A stretch of DNA of 64,000 bases from Pararhizobium sp. (GCA_030655075.1 JAURWE010000024.1:682001-746000); one strand, 5' to 3'. Positions 20,873 through 29,888 are shown, counted from the first letter of the stretch. The notes: generated by a model not told the origin, from the letters alone. Numbers and translations are program-made.

Positions 20873-22270
20873 TCAGTGGTTGAGCGCCTTGACGATTTCC
20901 TCGGTCATCTTCTTGGCATCGCCGAGAAGCATCATTGTCGCATCCTTGTAGAACAGCGTGTTGTCGATACCTGCGTAGCCGGAGCCGAGCGAGCGCTTGA
21001 CGAAGAGGCAGGTCTTGGCCTTGTCAACGTCCAGAATCGGCATGCCGTAGATCGGCGAAGTCTTGTCGTCGCGCGCCGCCGGGTTGGTGACGTCGTTGGC
21101 CCCGATGACATAGGCGACGTCGGCCTGGGCGAATTCCGAGTTGATGTCCTCAAGCTCGAAGACTTCATCATAGGGCACGTTGGCTTCGGCCAAGAGCACG
21201 TTCATGTGGCCGGGCATGCGCCCCGCCACCGGATGGATCGCGTACTTCACCTCGACGCCCTTTTCCTTCAGCTTGTCGGCCAGTTCGCGCAGCGCATGCT
21301 GGGCCTGCGCCACCGCCATGCCGTAACCCGGCACGATGATGACCTTCGAGGCATTGGCCATCAGGAAGGCGGCGTCGTCGGCCGAGCCCTGCTTGACCGG
21401 GCGCTGCACGCCGTCGTCGCCGGCTGTCGCCGTCTCGCCGCCGAAGCCGCCGAGACAGACCGAGCTGAACGAGCGGTTCATGCCCTTGCACATGATGGAG
21501 GACCGGATCGCACCCGAGGAGCCGACCCGCGCGCCGGTGATGATCAGCGCCAGGTTGCCGAGCGTGAAGCCGATACCGGCCGCAGCCCATCCCGAGTAGG
21601 AATTGAGCATCGAGACGACCACCGGCATGTCGGCGCCGCCGATCGGCACGATCAGGAGCACGCCCAGCGCCAGCGCCAAGACCACGATGGCCCAGAAATC
21701 GAAATGGCTTTCCGAAAGGGCAAGCCCGACGATGAAGAAGACGATCAGCCCAAGCAGAACGGCATTGATGACGTGGCGGTAGGGCAGCATGATCGGCTTG
21801 CCGGACATGCGCCCGTCAAGCTTCAGATAGGCAATGATCGAGCCGGTGAAGGTGATGGCGCCGATGCCGACGCCGAGCGCCATTTCCACCAGCGCCTGCG
21901 CATGGATGGTGCCGACATCGCCGATGCCGAAGGCGGCCGGCGAATAGAGCGCGGCGGCGGCGACCAGGACGGCAGCCAGGCCGACCAGCGAATGAAACCC
22001 GGCCACCAGCTGCGGCATCGAGGTCATCGGGATCGAGCGGGCGATATAGGCGCCTGCCCCGCCGCCGATGGCAAGGCCGAGCACGATCAGCAGCAAACCG
22101 CCGAACGACGGGGTGGCCAGCAACAGCGTCGTGACGATGGCGATGCCCATGCCGACCATGCCCAGCATGTTGCCACGCCGGCTGGTGGTCGGATGCGACA
22201 GGCCGCGGAGCGCAACGACAAACAGAACGCCCGAAACGAGATAGAGGAAAGCAGCGATATTGGCTGACAT
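20873..22270 (-). CDS. pntB: NAD(P) transhydrogenase beta subunit
   Basis: Membrane subunit of proton-translocating transhydrogenase; 465 residues. The N-terminal half has many hydrophobic helices beginning ANIAAFLYLVSGVLFVVALRGL. The C-terminal domain III binds NADP(H), with KVIIVPGYGMAVAQAQHALREL, HPVAGRMPGHMNVLLAEANVPY and VIGANDVTNPAAR. The start is ATG 22270, ten bases after the pntAB stop. The longer frame to 22453 overlaps pntAB. It is the last gene of the operon and is followed by a strong terminator. Confidence 0.95.
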   Translation of the reverse strand: MSANIAAFLYLVSGVLFVVALRGLSHPTTSRRGNMLGMVGMGIAIVTTLLLATPSFGGLLLIVLGLAIGGGAGAYIARSIPMTSMPQLVAGFHSLVGLAAVLVAAAALYSPAAFGIGDVGTIHAQALVEMALGVGIGAITFTGSIIAYLKLDGRMSGKPIMLPYRHVINAVLLGLIVFFIVGLALSESHFDFWAIVVLALALGVLLIVPIGGADMPVVVSMLNSYSGWAAAGIGFTLGNLALIITGARVGSSGAIRSSIMCKGMNRSFSSVCLGGFGGETATAGDDGVQRPVKQGSADDAAFLMANASKVIIVPGYGMAVAQAQHALRELADKLKEKGVEVKYAIHPVAGRMPGHMNVLLAEANVPYDEVFELEDINSEFAQADVAYVIGANDVTNPAARDDKTSPIYGMPILDVDKAKTCLFVKRSLGSGYAGIDNTLFYKDATMMLLGDAKKMTEEIVKALNH

Positions 22271-22280
22271 CAGTGCGCCC

Positions 22281-22691
22281 TCACTTCTCTTTTTTCTTGT
22301 ACATCGCCAGCATGCGCTGGGTGACGAGGAAGCCGCCGAAAATATTGACCGAGGCGAGAACCAGCGCCACGAAGCCGAAACCGGTAGCGACGCCGGACAG
22401 CGACACACCAACCGCCAGCAAGGCGCCGACGACGATGACGGACGAGATCGCATTGGTCACCGCCATCAGCGGCGTGTGCAGCGCCGGCGTTACCGACCAG
22501 ACGACGTAGTAGCCGACAAAGATCGACAGCACGAAGATTGCCAGCTGGAAGACGAAGGGATCGATCGCACCGCCGGAAACACCGTGGGCCGCAGCAGCTG
22601 CTGCGTCGGGCACATATTCGGCCGCCGTGCGCACGGCTTCGACCGCGCGGTCGAGTTCGACGATTGCCTTGTCGAGAAGTTCATTGGCCAT
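22281..22691 (-). CDS. pntAB: NAD(P) transhydrogenase alpha subunit, membrane part
   Basis: 136 residues with an alanine-rich N terminus and three to four hydrophobic helices (DPFVFQLAIFVLSIFVGYYVVWSV, then VIVVGALLAVGV and FVALVLASVNIFGGFLVTQRML). It corresponds to the membrane end of E. coli PntA, which many alphaproteobacteria encode separately. The start shares one base with the pntAA stop (TAATG), indicating coupling. Confidence 0.93.
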   Translation of the reverse strand: MANELLDKAIVELDRAVEAVRTAAEYVPDAAAAAAHGVSGGAIDPFVFQLAIFVLSIFVGYYVVWSVTPALHTPLMAVTNAISSVIVVGALLAVGVSLSGVATGFGFVALVLASVNIFGGFLVTQRMLAMYKKKEK

Positions 22692-23842
22692 TACGCACTC
22701 TCCTTCAGCTGAACCGGCACGACGCCGCCAAAGTTCGGATGAACCACGGCACCGCCATGGGTCAGCATGGTCGCCTTCACCAGCTCGTCCTCGAGGTTGA
22801 GCGCGATCTCCTTCGTGCCCTTGTCGACCATGGTCTCGAGAAACGTCAGAAGGTTCTTCGCATAGAGCAGCGATGCCGAAGCGGCGATACGGCCGGAAAC
22901 GTTGAGATAGCCGACGACCTTGACGCCTTCGACCTCGACCACCTGACCGGCGACCGACCCCTCGATATTGCCGCCACGCTCGACGGCCAGATCGATGGCG
23001 ACCGAGCCGTTCTTCATCGCCTTCAGCATGTCACGGGTGATGAGGCGCGGAGCCGGACGGCCCGGGATCAGCGCCGTGGTGATGACGATATCCTGTTTGG
23101 CGACGTGATCGGCGGTAAGGGCCGCCTGTTTGGCGCGGTATTCGGCCGACATTTCCTTGGCGTAACCGCCGGCCGTTTCCGCCGCCTTGAACTCTTCGTC
23201 CTCGACGGCAATGAACTTGCCCCCGAGCGAGGCGACCTGTTCCTTGGCAGCCGGTCGAACGTCGGTGGCCGAGACGACGGCACCGAGACGCCGCGCCGTG
23301 GCGATCGCCTGCAGACCTGCAACGCCCGCACCCATGACGAAGACCTTGGCAGCCGGAACAGTCCCGGCCGCCGTCATCATCATCGGCATGGCGCGGTCGA
23401 ATTCCGCCGCCGCATCGATCACCGCCTGATAGCCGGCCAGATTGGCCTGCGACGACAGAACGTCCATCGACTGGGCGCGGGTGATGCGCGGCATCAGCTC
23501 CATCGCAAAGGCTGTCAGCCCAGCGTTCGCCATCGCCGTCAGCGCCGCGTCGTTGCCATAGGGATCCATGATCGCGATGACGATCGCGCCGGATTTATAG
23601 GTGGAAATTTCCGCCTCCGCCGGGCGGCGCACCTTCAGAATGACATCGGCCCCGGCCGCATCGCCAATCCGGGCACCGGCCGCCTCGTAGTCGGCATCCG
23701 ATATGCGCGAGGAAAGCCCCGCTCCGGCCGCGACGACGACGTCGAAGCCGAGGCCCTTAAGTTTCTTGACCGTATCAACGGACGCCGCTACGCGCGTCTC
23801 ATCCGCTGCGATCTCTTTCGCAATGAAAACAGTACTGGTCAC
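22691..23842 (-). CDS. pntAA: NAD(P) transhydrogenase alpha subunit, NAD-binding part
   Basis: Soluble NAD(H)-binding domain I of transhydrogenase, 383 residues. Family features are FIAKEIAADETRVAASVDTVKKL at the start, the Rossmann loop VFVMGAGVAGLQAIATARRLGAVV and LIPGRPAPRLITRDMLKAMKNGSVAIDLA. A GTG at 23842 is the chosen start because it opens at the family N terminus and has GGGGGA upstream; the frame extends to 23887. It is first in the pntAA-pntAB-pntB operon. Confidence 0.93.
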   Translation of the reverse strand: MTSTVFIAKEIAADETRVAASVDTVKKLKGLGFDVVVAAGAGLSSRISDADYEAAGARIGDAAGADVILKVRRPAEAEISTYKSGAIVIAIMDPYGNDAALTAMANAGLTAFAMELMPRITRAQSMDVLSSQANLAGYQAVIDAAAEFDRAMPMMMTAAGTVPAAKVFVMGAGVAGLQAIATARRLGAVVSATDVRPAAKEQVASLGGKFIAVEDEEFKAAETAGGYAKEMSAEYRAKQAALTADHVAKQDIVITTALIPGRPAPRLITRDMLKAMKNGSVAIDLAVERGGNIEGSVAGQVVEVEGVKVVGYLNVSGRIAASASLLYAKNLLTFLETMVDKGTKEIALNLEDELVKATMLTHGGAVVHPNFGGVVPVQLKESA

Positions 23843-23924
23843 AGGCTCCCCCCTGGCATGTACGTACAAAAGCCAACCCGCCCGCAAGGGTGGCTGGCTC
23901 AGCTATGTCGTGATGGATGCCGGT

Positions 23925-24149
23925 TCAGCGCAGAGCGAAGAAACCAGCGAAATTGAGGATGATGAAAAGGATCAGGGAAGAGAAGAAACCCATACCGCCG
24001 AAAAATGCGGCTGCCATTGCCACCAGCAATGCGATGCAGAAAACCACCACGATCTTTGTCAGCGTGAGGAACAGCGAGTACGTCTTTTCGTGCTCGGAAT
24101 AATCCATCGAAGCACCCGTCTCGACCGGTCCGGAATGATGTTCTGCCAT
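23925..24149 (-). CDS. aa3-type cytochrome c oxidase subunit IV
   Basis: A 74-residue protein with an N-terminal soluble part (MAEHHSGPVETGASMDYSEHEKTYSLFLTLTKI) and two closely spaced hydrophobic stretches. The DYSEHEKTY...F block is the hallmark of the small alphaproteobacterial aa3-oxidase subunit IV family. ATG 24149 is preferred because the family begins MAEHH. It lies 82 bases upstream of pntAA on the same strand, a neighbourhood seen in other rhizobia, so the two energy-transducing units may be co-transcribed. Confidence 0.82.
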   Translation of the reverse strand: MAEHHSGPVETGASMDYSEHEKTYSLFLTLTKIVVVFCIALLVAMAAAFFGGMGFFSSLILFIILNFAGFFALR

Positions 24150-24327
24150 CGTCCAATCTCCCAATAACTGCGTCTTCAACGCCGGCTGGCCGGCGTCGGC
24201 CCTATCTCATGCCGCTATTTCAGGAGATAGTCTTGGCTCGCTAACACAAACCAGCGGCCAAGCGCAACGAAAACCGGTTTGGGACGCTTGGAAAATCGGG
24301 GATGGGCCGAGGCGCAAACCCGTGTTT

Positions 24328-25101
24328 TCAGTGTGTTGACGTCTGCAGGCCCAAAGCCTCGCGACGATGTGTCACCTGAGCCAGCCGCGCCGTCGGGCGG
24401 ATCGTCAGCGGCATGAACGGCAGGGACGGTGCGCCGCCAAACATCATGCGCCGCTCGAACGGTTTGGAATCGAAAACCGGATAGCGCTGATAAAGCCACG
24501 GCCGTATCTCGCGCACCCGCGCCACCAGAAGCGCGCCATCGGCATTGTAGACGCCGAGGTTCTTCTTTTCCCGGACGATCGTCTCAGCTGCAAAAACCCG
24601 CTTGTAGAAAGCCGCGTGCCGGGGGCGGCAGGCGGTCAGGCAGCGATCGACGTCGAAATGTTCGGACGCCATGGCGGCAACGCGCAACGTCAGATACGGA
24701 ATGGCCGAGCCTTCCTCGCCATCGAGTTCGGGATCGGCGGCAAAGCGGCCCGGATCGACCAGCGTCATGCCCGCATCGAGAAAACTTGCCACCTCGGGCG
24801 CGAAAATCGCACCGGCGGTGCTGGCACGATGGTCCGGCGTCACATGATGCACACGCACGGTACTGATGAGGCGTTCATCGAGATAGATGCCGAAGACGAA
24901 GGCATGGCTGTCGAAATCCAGCCTGTCGACCAGCGTCGAGCCGGTCATCGGCATCAGGTCGACGGCTTTGTAAGCCTTGAACCGAAGCCTCGCTATATCT
25001 TCCATATCTTCGCTGGATTCCACTCGCCGATACTCGACACGGTCCAGCAAACTGAGCAATTTTTCCTTGAATTGCCCATTGTCCACATTACGCACACTCA
25101 T
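24328..25101 (-). CDS. FeeM-like N-acyl amino acid synthase/acyltransferase
   Basis: 257 residues resembling FeeM-type N-acyltransferases, a GNAT-related fold distantly akin to LuxI autoinducer synthases. Visible parts are an early arginine/lysine turn (DIARLRFKAYKAVDLMP), the core VFGIYLDERLISTVRVHHVTPDHRAS, then a PYLTLRVAAMASEHFDVDRCLTACRPRHAAFYKRVF block that fits the acyl-ACP-using half of the fold. Substrate and product cannot be read from sequence. It stands alone with its own AT-rich promoter region carrying a 12-bp inverted repeat. Confidence 0.7.
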   Translation of the reverse strand: MSVRNVDNGQFKEKLLSLLDRVEYRRVESSEDMEDIARLRFKAYKAVDLMPMTGSTLVDRLDFDSHAFVFGIYLDERLISTVRVHHVTPDHRASTAGAIFAPEVASFLDAGMTLVDPGRFAADPELDGEEGSAIPYLTLRVAAMASEHFDVDRCLTACRPRHAAFYKRVFAAETIVREKKNLGVYNADGALLVARVREIRPWLYQRYPVFDSKPFERRMMFGGAPSLPFMPLTIRPTARLAQVTHRREALGLQTSTH

Positions 25102-25403
25102 CGTAGGAAAAACCTTGCCAGTTAATGAAAGGTTAATCTATCAAGAGTTATGAGCGGGGCAATGATTAAAATTATAACTTTCTCATTAACCTTTCAGTAT
25201 AGTTAATTTTTCATACAACCATGGCGATAGCGCAACACATGACGTGCACGGTAGCCCGTTTGTGGGGAAAATTGTCGTCAGACAGCAGGCGGGAAAGACC
25301 CGCAGATCATCGCTCGGATCAGGAAATTCTGGTGAGAACAGTTACAAGATGAACTGCTCGCAGATCGGCATCGCAGGTGTGGTTGACGCCGGGGGCAGGC
25401 AGA
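25102..25403. other. Intergenic region upstream of the FeeM-like gene
   Basis: About 300 bases. The first 110 are AT-rich and contain the inverted repeat and TTAA boxes listed separately, evidently the leftward promoter of the FeeM-like gene. The rest, up to the stop of the diguanylate cyclase/phosphodiesterase gene at 25404, shows no gene or convincing terminator. Confidence 0.55.
25122..25196. promoter_or_regulatory. 12-bp inverted repeat with a CtrA-like box
   Basis: TGAAAGGTTAAT (25126-25137) and its exact reverse complement ATTAACCTTTCA (25185-25196) flank 47 AT-rich bases. The left arm lies within TTAA-N7-TTAA (25122-25136), the published CtrA consensus of alphaproteobacteria. It ends about 20 bases before the start codon of the FeeM-like gene, close for an activator site. 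CtrA binding is therefore a hypothesis. Confidence 0.4.
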
Positions 25404-27713
25404 TCAGGCGATCAGCCGCCCGGGAGCCTTGGGACGCCGGCCCCTCTTTTCGAGGCTATCGCACAGGCTTTCGATGGCCGTCGCAGGCATGGGCGCGGCA
25501 AAGACAAAGCCCTGGATCAGATCGGCGCACTGGAATTTGTTGATCAGGTCGAGTTGATCCCTGGTCTCCACGCCTTCGATGACGATTTTCAGGCCGAGTT
25601 CACGCGACAGGTTCACTGTGCCGCGCAGCAGCTTGAAGCGCCGCGCATCCTCGCGAATGTTACGCACGAACGAGCGGTCGATCTTGATGATATCGAGCGG
25701 CAGGGAATCGAGATAGCTGAGGCTGGAATAGCCGGTTCCAAAATCGTCGATGGCAATGATGACGCCGCGGGCGCGCAGCTCTTCCAGAATGGCCTGAACC
25801 TTGACCATTTCCTCCATCAGGCAGCTTTCGGTCACCTCAAGATGCAGCCGCGACGGCGCCAGGCCCGATCGGGACAGTGCATCCATGACAACAGCGATGA
25901 TATTGCCGTTGCGCAGATCAAGGATGGACAGATTGACCGAGACGGCCACATGCTCGGGCCACTGCATGCAATCACGGCAGGCCTGATTGAGGACGAAACG
26001 CGTAATCTCCGAAACGACGCCGATCTCCTCCGCCATCCGGATGAAGACAGCCGGCGATACGGCACCACGCTCGGGATGCGTCCATCGCGACAGGGCTTCG
26101 CAGCAATCGATGCTGGTGCCGTCCGGCCGGAACATCGGCTGGTAGGCCACCGACAATGTACCAGCCTGCACCGCTGCGCGCAGATCAGCCTTCAGCTTCT
26201 GGCGATCGATATAACGTTCGTCCATTTCGGGCTCGAAGGCCATGCAGCCGCCCTTGTTGCGCAGCTTCGCTTCGAAGAGCGCCAGATCCGCCTTGATCTG
26301 CAACTCTTCAAGACGCCATTCGGCGCTGGACACCAGCACATAGCCCGCGCTGAACGAAACATGGAACGTCGAGCCGTCGATATCGTAGTTGCCGCCCATC
26401 AGGTCGTGAATGCGCCGCAGGCGACCCTCGATATCCGGACGGTTGTTGTCATTGGGAAAGAAAACCAGAAACTCGTCGCCCATCAAACGGGCCGTGATGA
26501 CCTGGTCGCCCCCGACCCTGCCAAGCCGTTCGCCGATGGCGACCAGCAGCCGGTCTCCCGTCACATGGCCCTTCATGTCGTTGACATGCTTGAACTCATC
26601 GACGTCGAGAACCATGAAACCGACGGTGCCGGTCCGCTTCTTGCTGCCAATGGCGGTCTGCACCAGATCGCCGAAATGATCGCGATTCGGCAGGCCGGTC
26701 AGGCTGTCGAAACGCACCATGTGGAGAATCTTGCGCTCGGCGTGAATTCGCTGCGTCACATCCTCGAAGATCAGGACGACGCCGCCGGCGCGCCTCTGTT
26801 TTGCCGAGAACTCGAGAAAGAGGTCGTCGGCAAACTGGATCAGCGCCCGCGACTGGACGCCGCGCATCATTTCGTCGAGCTGCTTGATGATATGGCGCGA
26901 CTGGTCGCTGTCCATGAAGGCATGTCGCATGCCGTAGCGGAGAACCACATCGAGATAGCTGTCCTTCAGCATGTCCTGATCGCCCAGCTGTAAAAGCTGG
27001 CAGGCGCGTTTGTTGGCAACCAGAATGCGGTTTTCGGCATCGAGCATGAACAGCCCATGCGTCATATTGTTGAGTGCCGTGTCGAACCGGTCGGCGATGG
27101 TGGAGATCTCGCGGGCGGCGAGCACATTTTTGTAGAGAAATTCGCGGACGCCCTTGGCCATGATCCAGGTCGTTGCCGCCAGCGGCAGGATCAGGAAGGC
27201 CAATATGGCCATGTACATGTCCCACAGGCCGAGAAGTCCGAGCACGATCGGCCCGCAGGCCGACAGCGTCATGGCCCAGACAGCCTTGGGCGAACCATAG
27301 TTGCGGCCGACCACCGACATCATCGAGCCGAGCGTCACGGAGATCAGCGCAAGTTCTGCAAAAGCATCCTGGCTGACGAGAATGGCATAGCCGCAGGCCG
27401 AACCGCAGGTCAGCGTCACCAGCAGGCCACGGGCAATATACCGGTCTTCCCAGCGTTTGATATCGGACAGCGAGGCGCCATCGAAATCCTGCCGGTCAAA
27501 ACGGCGCATATCTGCAAGGCGGATGACCCAAGTCAGAACGACGAAACCGGCACATAAAAGATACAGACCATCGGCGGTTTTCGTCCAGACGAGCAGGAAC
27601 GTGACGACATGCGCGAGCACACCGATCAGCAGCGTCTTTCGGTTATGATAAAGAGAGCTGACGAACGACAGATAGACATCTGTCGGAAGTTCGCTCCTTC
27701 CATTTCCCGCCAT
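25404..27713 (-). CDS. Membrane GGDEF-EAL c-di-GMP protein
   Basis: 769 residues. The N-terminal 190 hold about five to six hydrophobic helices. A PAS-like sensor follows (RFDTALNNMTHGLFMLDAENRILVANKRA), then a GGDEF domain and an EAL domain. The cyclase signature is altered: the motif reads MGDEF with Met in the first glycine position. The phosphodiesterase residues look intact (CCEALSRW, IDDFGTGYSSLSYL, VIEGVET). It may therefore act mainly to degrade c-di-GMP, with the GGDEF as a regulatory domain. AAAGG lies before the ATG at 27713. Confidence 0.9.
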   Translation of the reverse strand: MAGNGRSELPTDVYLSFVSSLYHNRKTLLIGVLAHVVTFLLVWTKTADGLYLLCAGFVVLTWVIRLADMRRFDRQDFDGASLSDIKRWEDRYIARGLLVTLTCGSACGYAILVSQDAFAELALISVTLGSMMSVVGRNYGSPKAVWAMTLSACGPIVLGLLGLWDMYMAILAFLILPLAATTWIMAKGVREFLYKNVLAAREISTIADRFDTALNNMTHGLFMLDAENRILVANKRACQLLQLGDQDMLKDSYLDVVLRYGMRHAFMDSDQSRHIIKQLDEMMRGVQSRALIQFADDLFLEFSAKQRRAGGVVLIFEDVTQRIHAERKILHMVRFDSLTGLPNRDHFGDLVQTAIGSKKRTGTVGFMVLDVDEFKHVNDMKGHVTGDRLLVAIGERLGRVGGDQVITARLMGDEFLVFFPNDNNRPDIEGRLRRIHDLMGGNYDIDGSTFHVSFSAGYVLVSSAEWRLEELQIKADLALFEAKLRNKGGCMAFEPEMDERYIDRQKLKADLRAAVQAGTLSVAYQPMFRPDGTSIDCCEALSRWTHPERGAVSPAVFIRMAEEIGVVSEITRFVLNQACRDCMQWPEHVAVSVNLSILDLRNGNIIAVVMDALSRSGLAPSRLHLEVTESCLMEEMVKVQAILEELRARGVIIAIDDFGTGYSSLSYLDSLPLDIIKIDRSFVRNIREDARRFKLLRGTVNLSRELGLKIVIEGVETRDQLDLINKFQCADLIQGFVFAAPMPATAIESLCDSLEKRGRRPKAPGRLIA

Positions 27714-28088
27714 GAACCTTTTGCTCCCTGTTTCGGGAATTATTAGGCTTCAAGATTTAACGAAAGATTTCAAATACACAGGTCAAAAATAGCGCATTAC
27801 AATGGCAACGACTCAGAAACAACCTTGGCGGCTAATATACGCAACCTTATATAGTTTTTTTAGCGAATAAGTAGCGCATACTGCAACTTATCTTATACAT
27901 GACGTTACCAAGCAACAAGAATGCGTGATGTGCGGCCAAATCCGCATTTTTCTTTTGTGGTAAAGAAAAAGTATCATCTGCTCACAAAAGTCGGCCCATC
28001 CGCCCTTAACGGCCGCGCAAAAGATCGTTGACTCGCACCCCGGTCCGGTTGCAAGGCTTCTGCATCAACCTGTGCCTGGAGACCATTT
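27714..28088. other. AT-rich divergent region between the GGDEF-EAL gene and puuD
   Basis: About 375 bases, much richer in A+T than the genes around it. It holds promoters for the two divergent genes and a promoter-plus-terminator pair in the rightward direction consistent with a small RNA (separate entry). No protein-coding frame is convincing. Confidence 0.5.
27825..27957 (+). ncRNA. Candidate small RNA (promoter and intrinsic terminator)
   Basis: A promoter-like TTGGCG (27825-27830), 16-base spacer and TTATAT (27847-27852) are followed about 80 bases on by a hairpin, TGCGG paired with CCGCA around CCAAAT (27931-27946), and a T-rich run to 27956. There is no rightward gene upstream for this terminator to serve. 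The transcript would be about 100 bases, roughly 27859-27957. There is no homology evidence and the stem is short. Confidence 0.35.
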
Positions 28089-28880
28089 ATGCCGAATCCT
28101 GTCGTCGCCATACCCGCTGATATCAGGGAAATCGAAGGCAATGTCTGGCAGGCGACACCCAACCAGTATGTCCGCGCTGCGGTCAAAGGCTCCGGCGTCA
28201 CCGTCTTCATCGTTCCCGCGCTCGAAGACGGCGGTGAAACCGACGCCATCCTCGACCGGGTTGATGGCGTGCTCATCAGCGGCTCGCGCTCGAACGTGCA
28301 TCCCTCGCTTTACGGCCAGGAAGCAAAAGACAGCGACGGCCCCTTCGATCCGGCCCGGGACGCCACCAGCCTGCCGCTCATCCGCCGTGCCATCGAGCGC
28401 GGCATTCCGCTTCTGGCGATCTGCCGTGGCATCCAGGAACTCAACGTCGCGCTCGGCGGAACGCTCGCCAGCGAAATCCAGGACCAGCCCGGCATTTGGG
28501 ATCACCGCAAGCCCGATGTCACCGATCTCGATGTTGCCTATGGCATTCGTCAGAGCGTCACCGTCAAGGAAGGCAGCTGCCTTGCCGCCGTGCTGGGTGC
28601 CGGCGAGGTGAAGGTCAATTCGCTGCACCGGCAGGCGATTTCGAAGGCCGCCCCGCGCCTTGCGGTCGAAGCGGTCGCCGAAGACGGCACCATAGAGGCA
28701 GTTTCCGTCATCGACGCCAAGGCCTTTGCCGTCGGCGTCCAGTGGCACCCGGAATACTGGGCACTGACCGACGGCCCCTCGGCCGCCCTGTTCAAGGCTT
28801 TCGGCGATGCCGCCCGCAGCTATGCGGCGGCTAAGACGCTTCGCCAGGACGAACCCGCAAAGCACATCATGACCGCGTGA
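28089..28880 (+). CDS. Gamma-glutamyl-gamma-aminobutyrate hydrolase (PuuD) family protein
   Basis: Class I glutamine-amidotransferase fold, peptidase C26 family; 263 residues. The nucleophile elbow is LLAICRGIQELNVALGG with Cys112, and the catalytic His and Glu are in VQWHPEYW near residue 220. In characterised PuuD the enzyme frees GABA from gamma-glutamyl-GABA in putrescine breakdown. No other puu genes are adjacent, so the natural substrate is uncertain. It converges on the 2-hydroxyacid dehydrogenase with six bases between stops. Confidence 0.85.
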   Translation: MPNPVVAIPADIREIEGNVWQATPNQYVRAAVKGSGVTVFIVPALEDGGETDAILDRVDGVLISGSRSNVHPSLYGQEAKDSDGPFDPARDATSLPLIRRAIERGIPLLAICRGIQELNVALGGTLASEIQDQPGIWDHRKPDVTDLDVAYGIRQSVTVKEGSCLAAVLGAGEVKVNSLHRQAISKAAPRLAVEAVAEDGTIEAVSVIDAKAFAVGVQWHPEYWALTDGPSAALFKAFGDAARSYAAAKTLRQDEPAKHIMTA

Positions 28881-28886
28881 TAGCGC

Positions 28887-29888
28887 TTATGTCGCCTTGC
28901 GGCTGAACGGTGTTTCCGGCACCGGCGTCAGGGCGGCACCCTTGCCGAACCAGGCGATCAGATTGTCGACCACCAGATCGGCCATGGCATTGCGCGTCGC
29001 CTGCGAGGCCGAGCCGACATGTGGAAGTAGCGACACGTTCGGCAGGGCCAGAAGCGCGTCCGGCACGTTCGGCTCATGTTCGAAGACGTCGAGACCGGCC
29101 GCAGCAATAATGCCATTGTCGAGCGCATCCGCCAGAGCCGCTTCATCGACGGTCGATCCACGCCCGATATTGACCAGCACACCCTTTGACCCCAGCGCCG
29201 CCAGAACCTCGGCATTGATCGTGTGGCGCGTGCTTTCGGTGCCGGGAACGATCACGACGATCGTATCCACCGCTTCCGCCATGCCCACGAGCTTCGGATA
29301 GTGCGTATAGCTGACATCCGTACGGGCGCTGCGGGTGTGGTAGGCAATTCCCACGCCAAACGCCTCCAGCCGCTTGGCGATGGCGATACCGATACGGCCG
29401 AGACCGTAGAGACCGACCGTGCGGCCGCGCAATGTCAGGGGCGTCAGCGGATAGGCACCCTCGCGAACCCAGCGCCCGGCCCGCAGCCAGTGCTCGGCCT
29501 GCGGAAATTGCCGCAGCGTGTTGAGCAGGAGCCCGATCGCCGTATCGGCGACCTCCTCGTTGAGCACGTCAGGCGTATGCGTCACCACGATGCCCGACCG
29601 GGCCGCATGGGCGGCATCGACGCCGTCGTAGCCGACGCCAAAATTGGCGATGATCTCGAGCTTGGGCAGAACATCCATCAGGCCGGCCGGAACCGAGCCC
29701 TGGATGGCAATGCCTGAAACGCTGGCGGCAAGCTCCGGCGTGATCAGGGCAGGATCGGACGACGAGATGAACACAGGCTCGAAGGTCTCGGCCAGACGCT
29801 CGAGCACCCGGCTGTGCATCCGGCCGGGAACGAGAATTCGGGGGCGGTTATGCGGCAAGGCACTCTCCTGCAATTTTTCGTCAGACAT
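28887..29888 (-). CDS. 2-hydroxyacid dehydrogenase (GhrB-like)
   Basis: 333-residue NAD(P)-dependent D-2-hydroxyacid dehydrogenase, most like glyoxylate/hydroxypyruvate reductases. The Rossmann loop is VGLYGLGRIGIAIAKRLEAFG (about 153-173). The catalytic Arg is in VNIGRGSTVDEAAL, Glu in LDVFEHEPNVP and His in LLPHVGSAS. It lies 13 bases after the LacI-type regulator on the same strand, so the two probably form one operon. The substrate is not determinable. Confidence 0.88.
   Translation of the reverse strand: MSDEKLQESALPHNRPRILVPGRMHSRVLERLAETFEPVFISSSDPALITPELAASVSGIAIQGSVPAGLMDVLPKLEIIANFGVGYDGVDAAHAARSGIVVTHTPDVLNEEVADTAIGLLLNTLRQFPQAEHWLRAGRWVREGAYPLTPLTLRGRTVGLYGLGRIGIAIAKRLEAFGVGIAYHTRSARTDVSYTHYPKLVGMAEAVDTIVVIVPGTESTRHTINAEVLAALGSKGVLVNIGRGSTVDEAALADALDNGIIAAAGLDVFEHEPNVPDALLALPNVSLLPHVGSASQATRNAMADLVVDNLIAWFGKGAALTPVPETPFSRKAT

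Noticed and set aside
20876..22267. 463-codon plus-strand frame opposite pntB
   Set aside because: Shadow of pntB; rich in Arg/His/Asp with no recognisable family.
28089..28880. Putrescine pathway linking the PuuD-like protein to ornithine decarboxylase
   Set aside because: The genes are 11 kb apart, on different strands, and no puuA, puuB or puuC is present. The link would rest on family names only.
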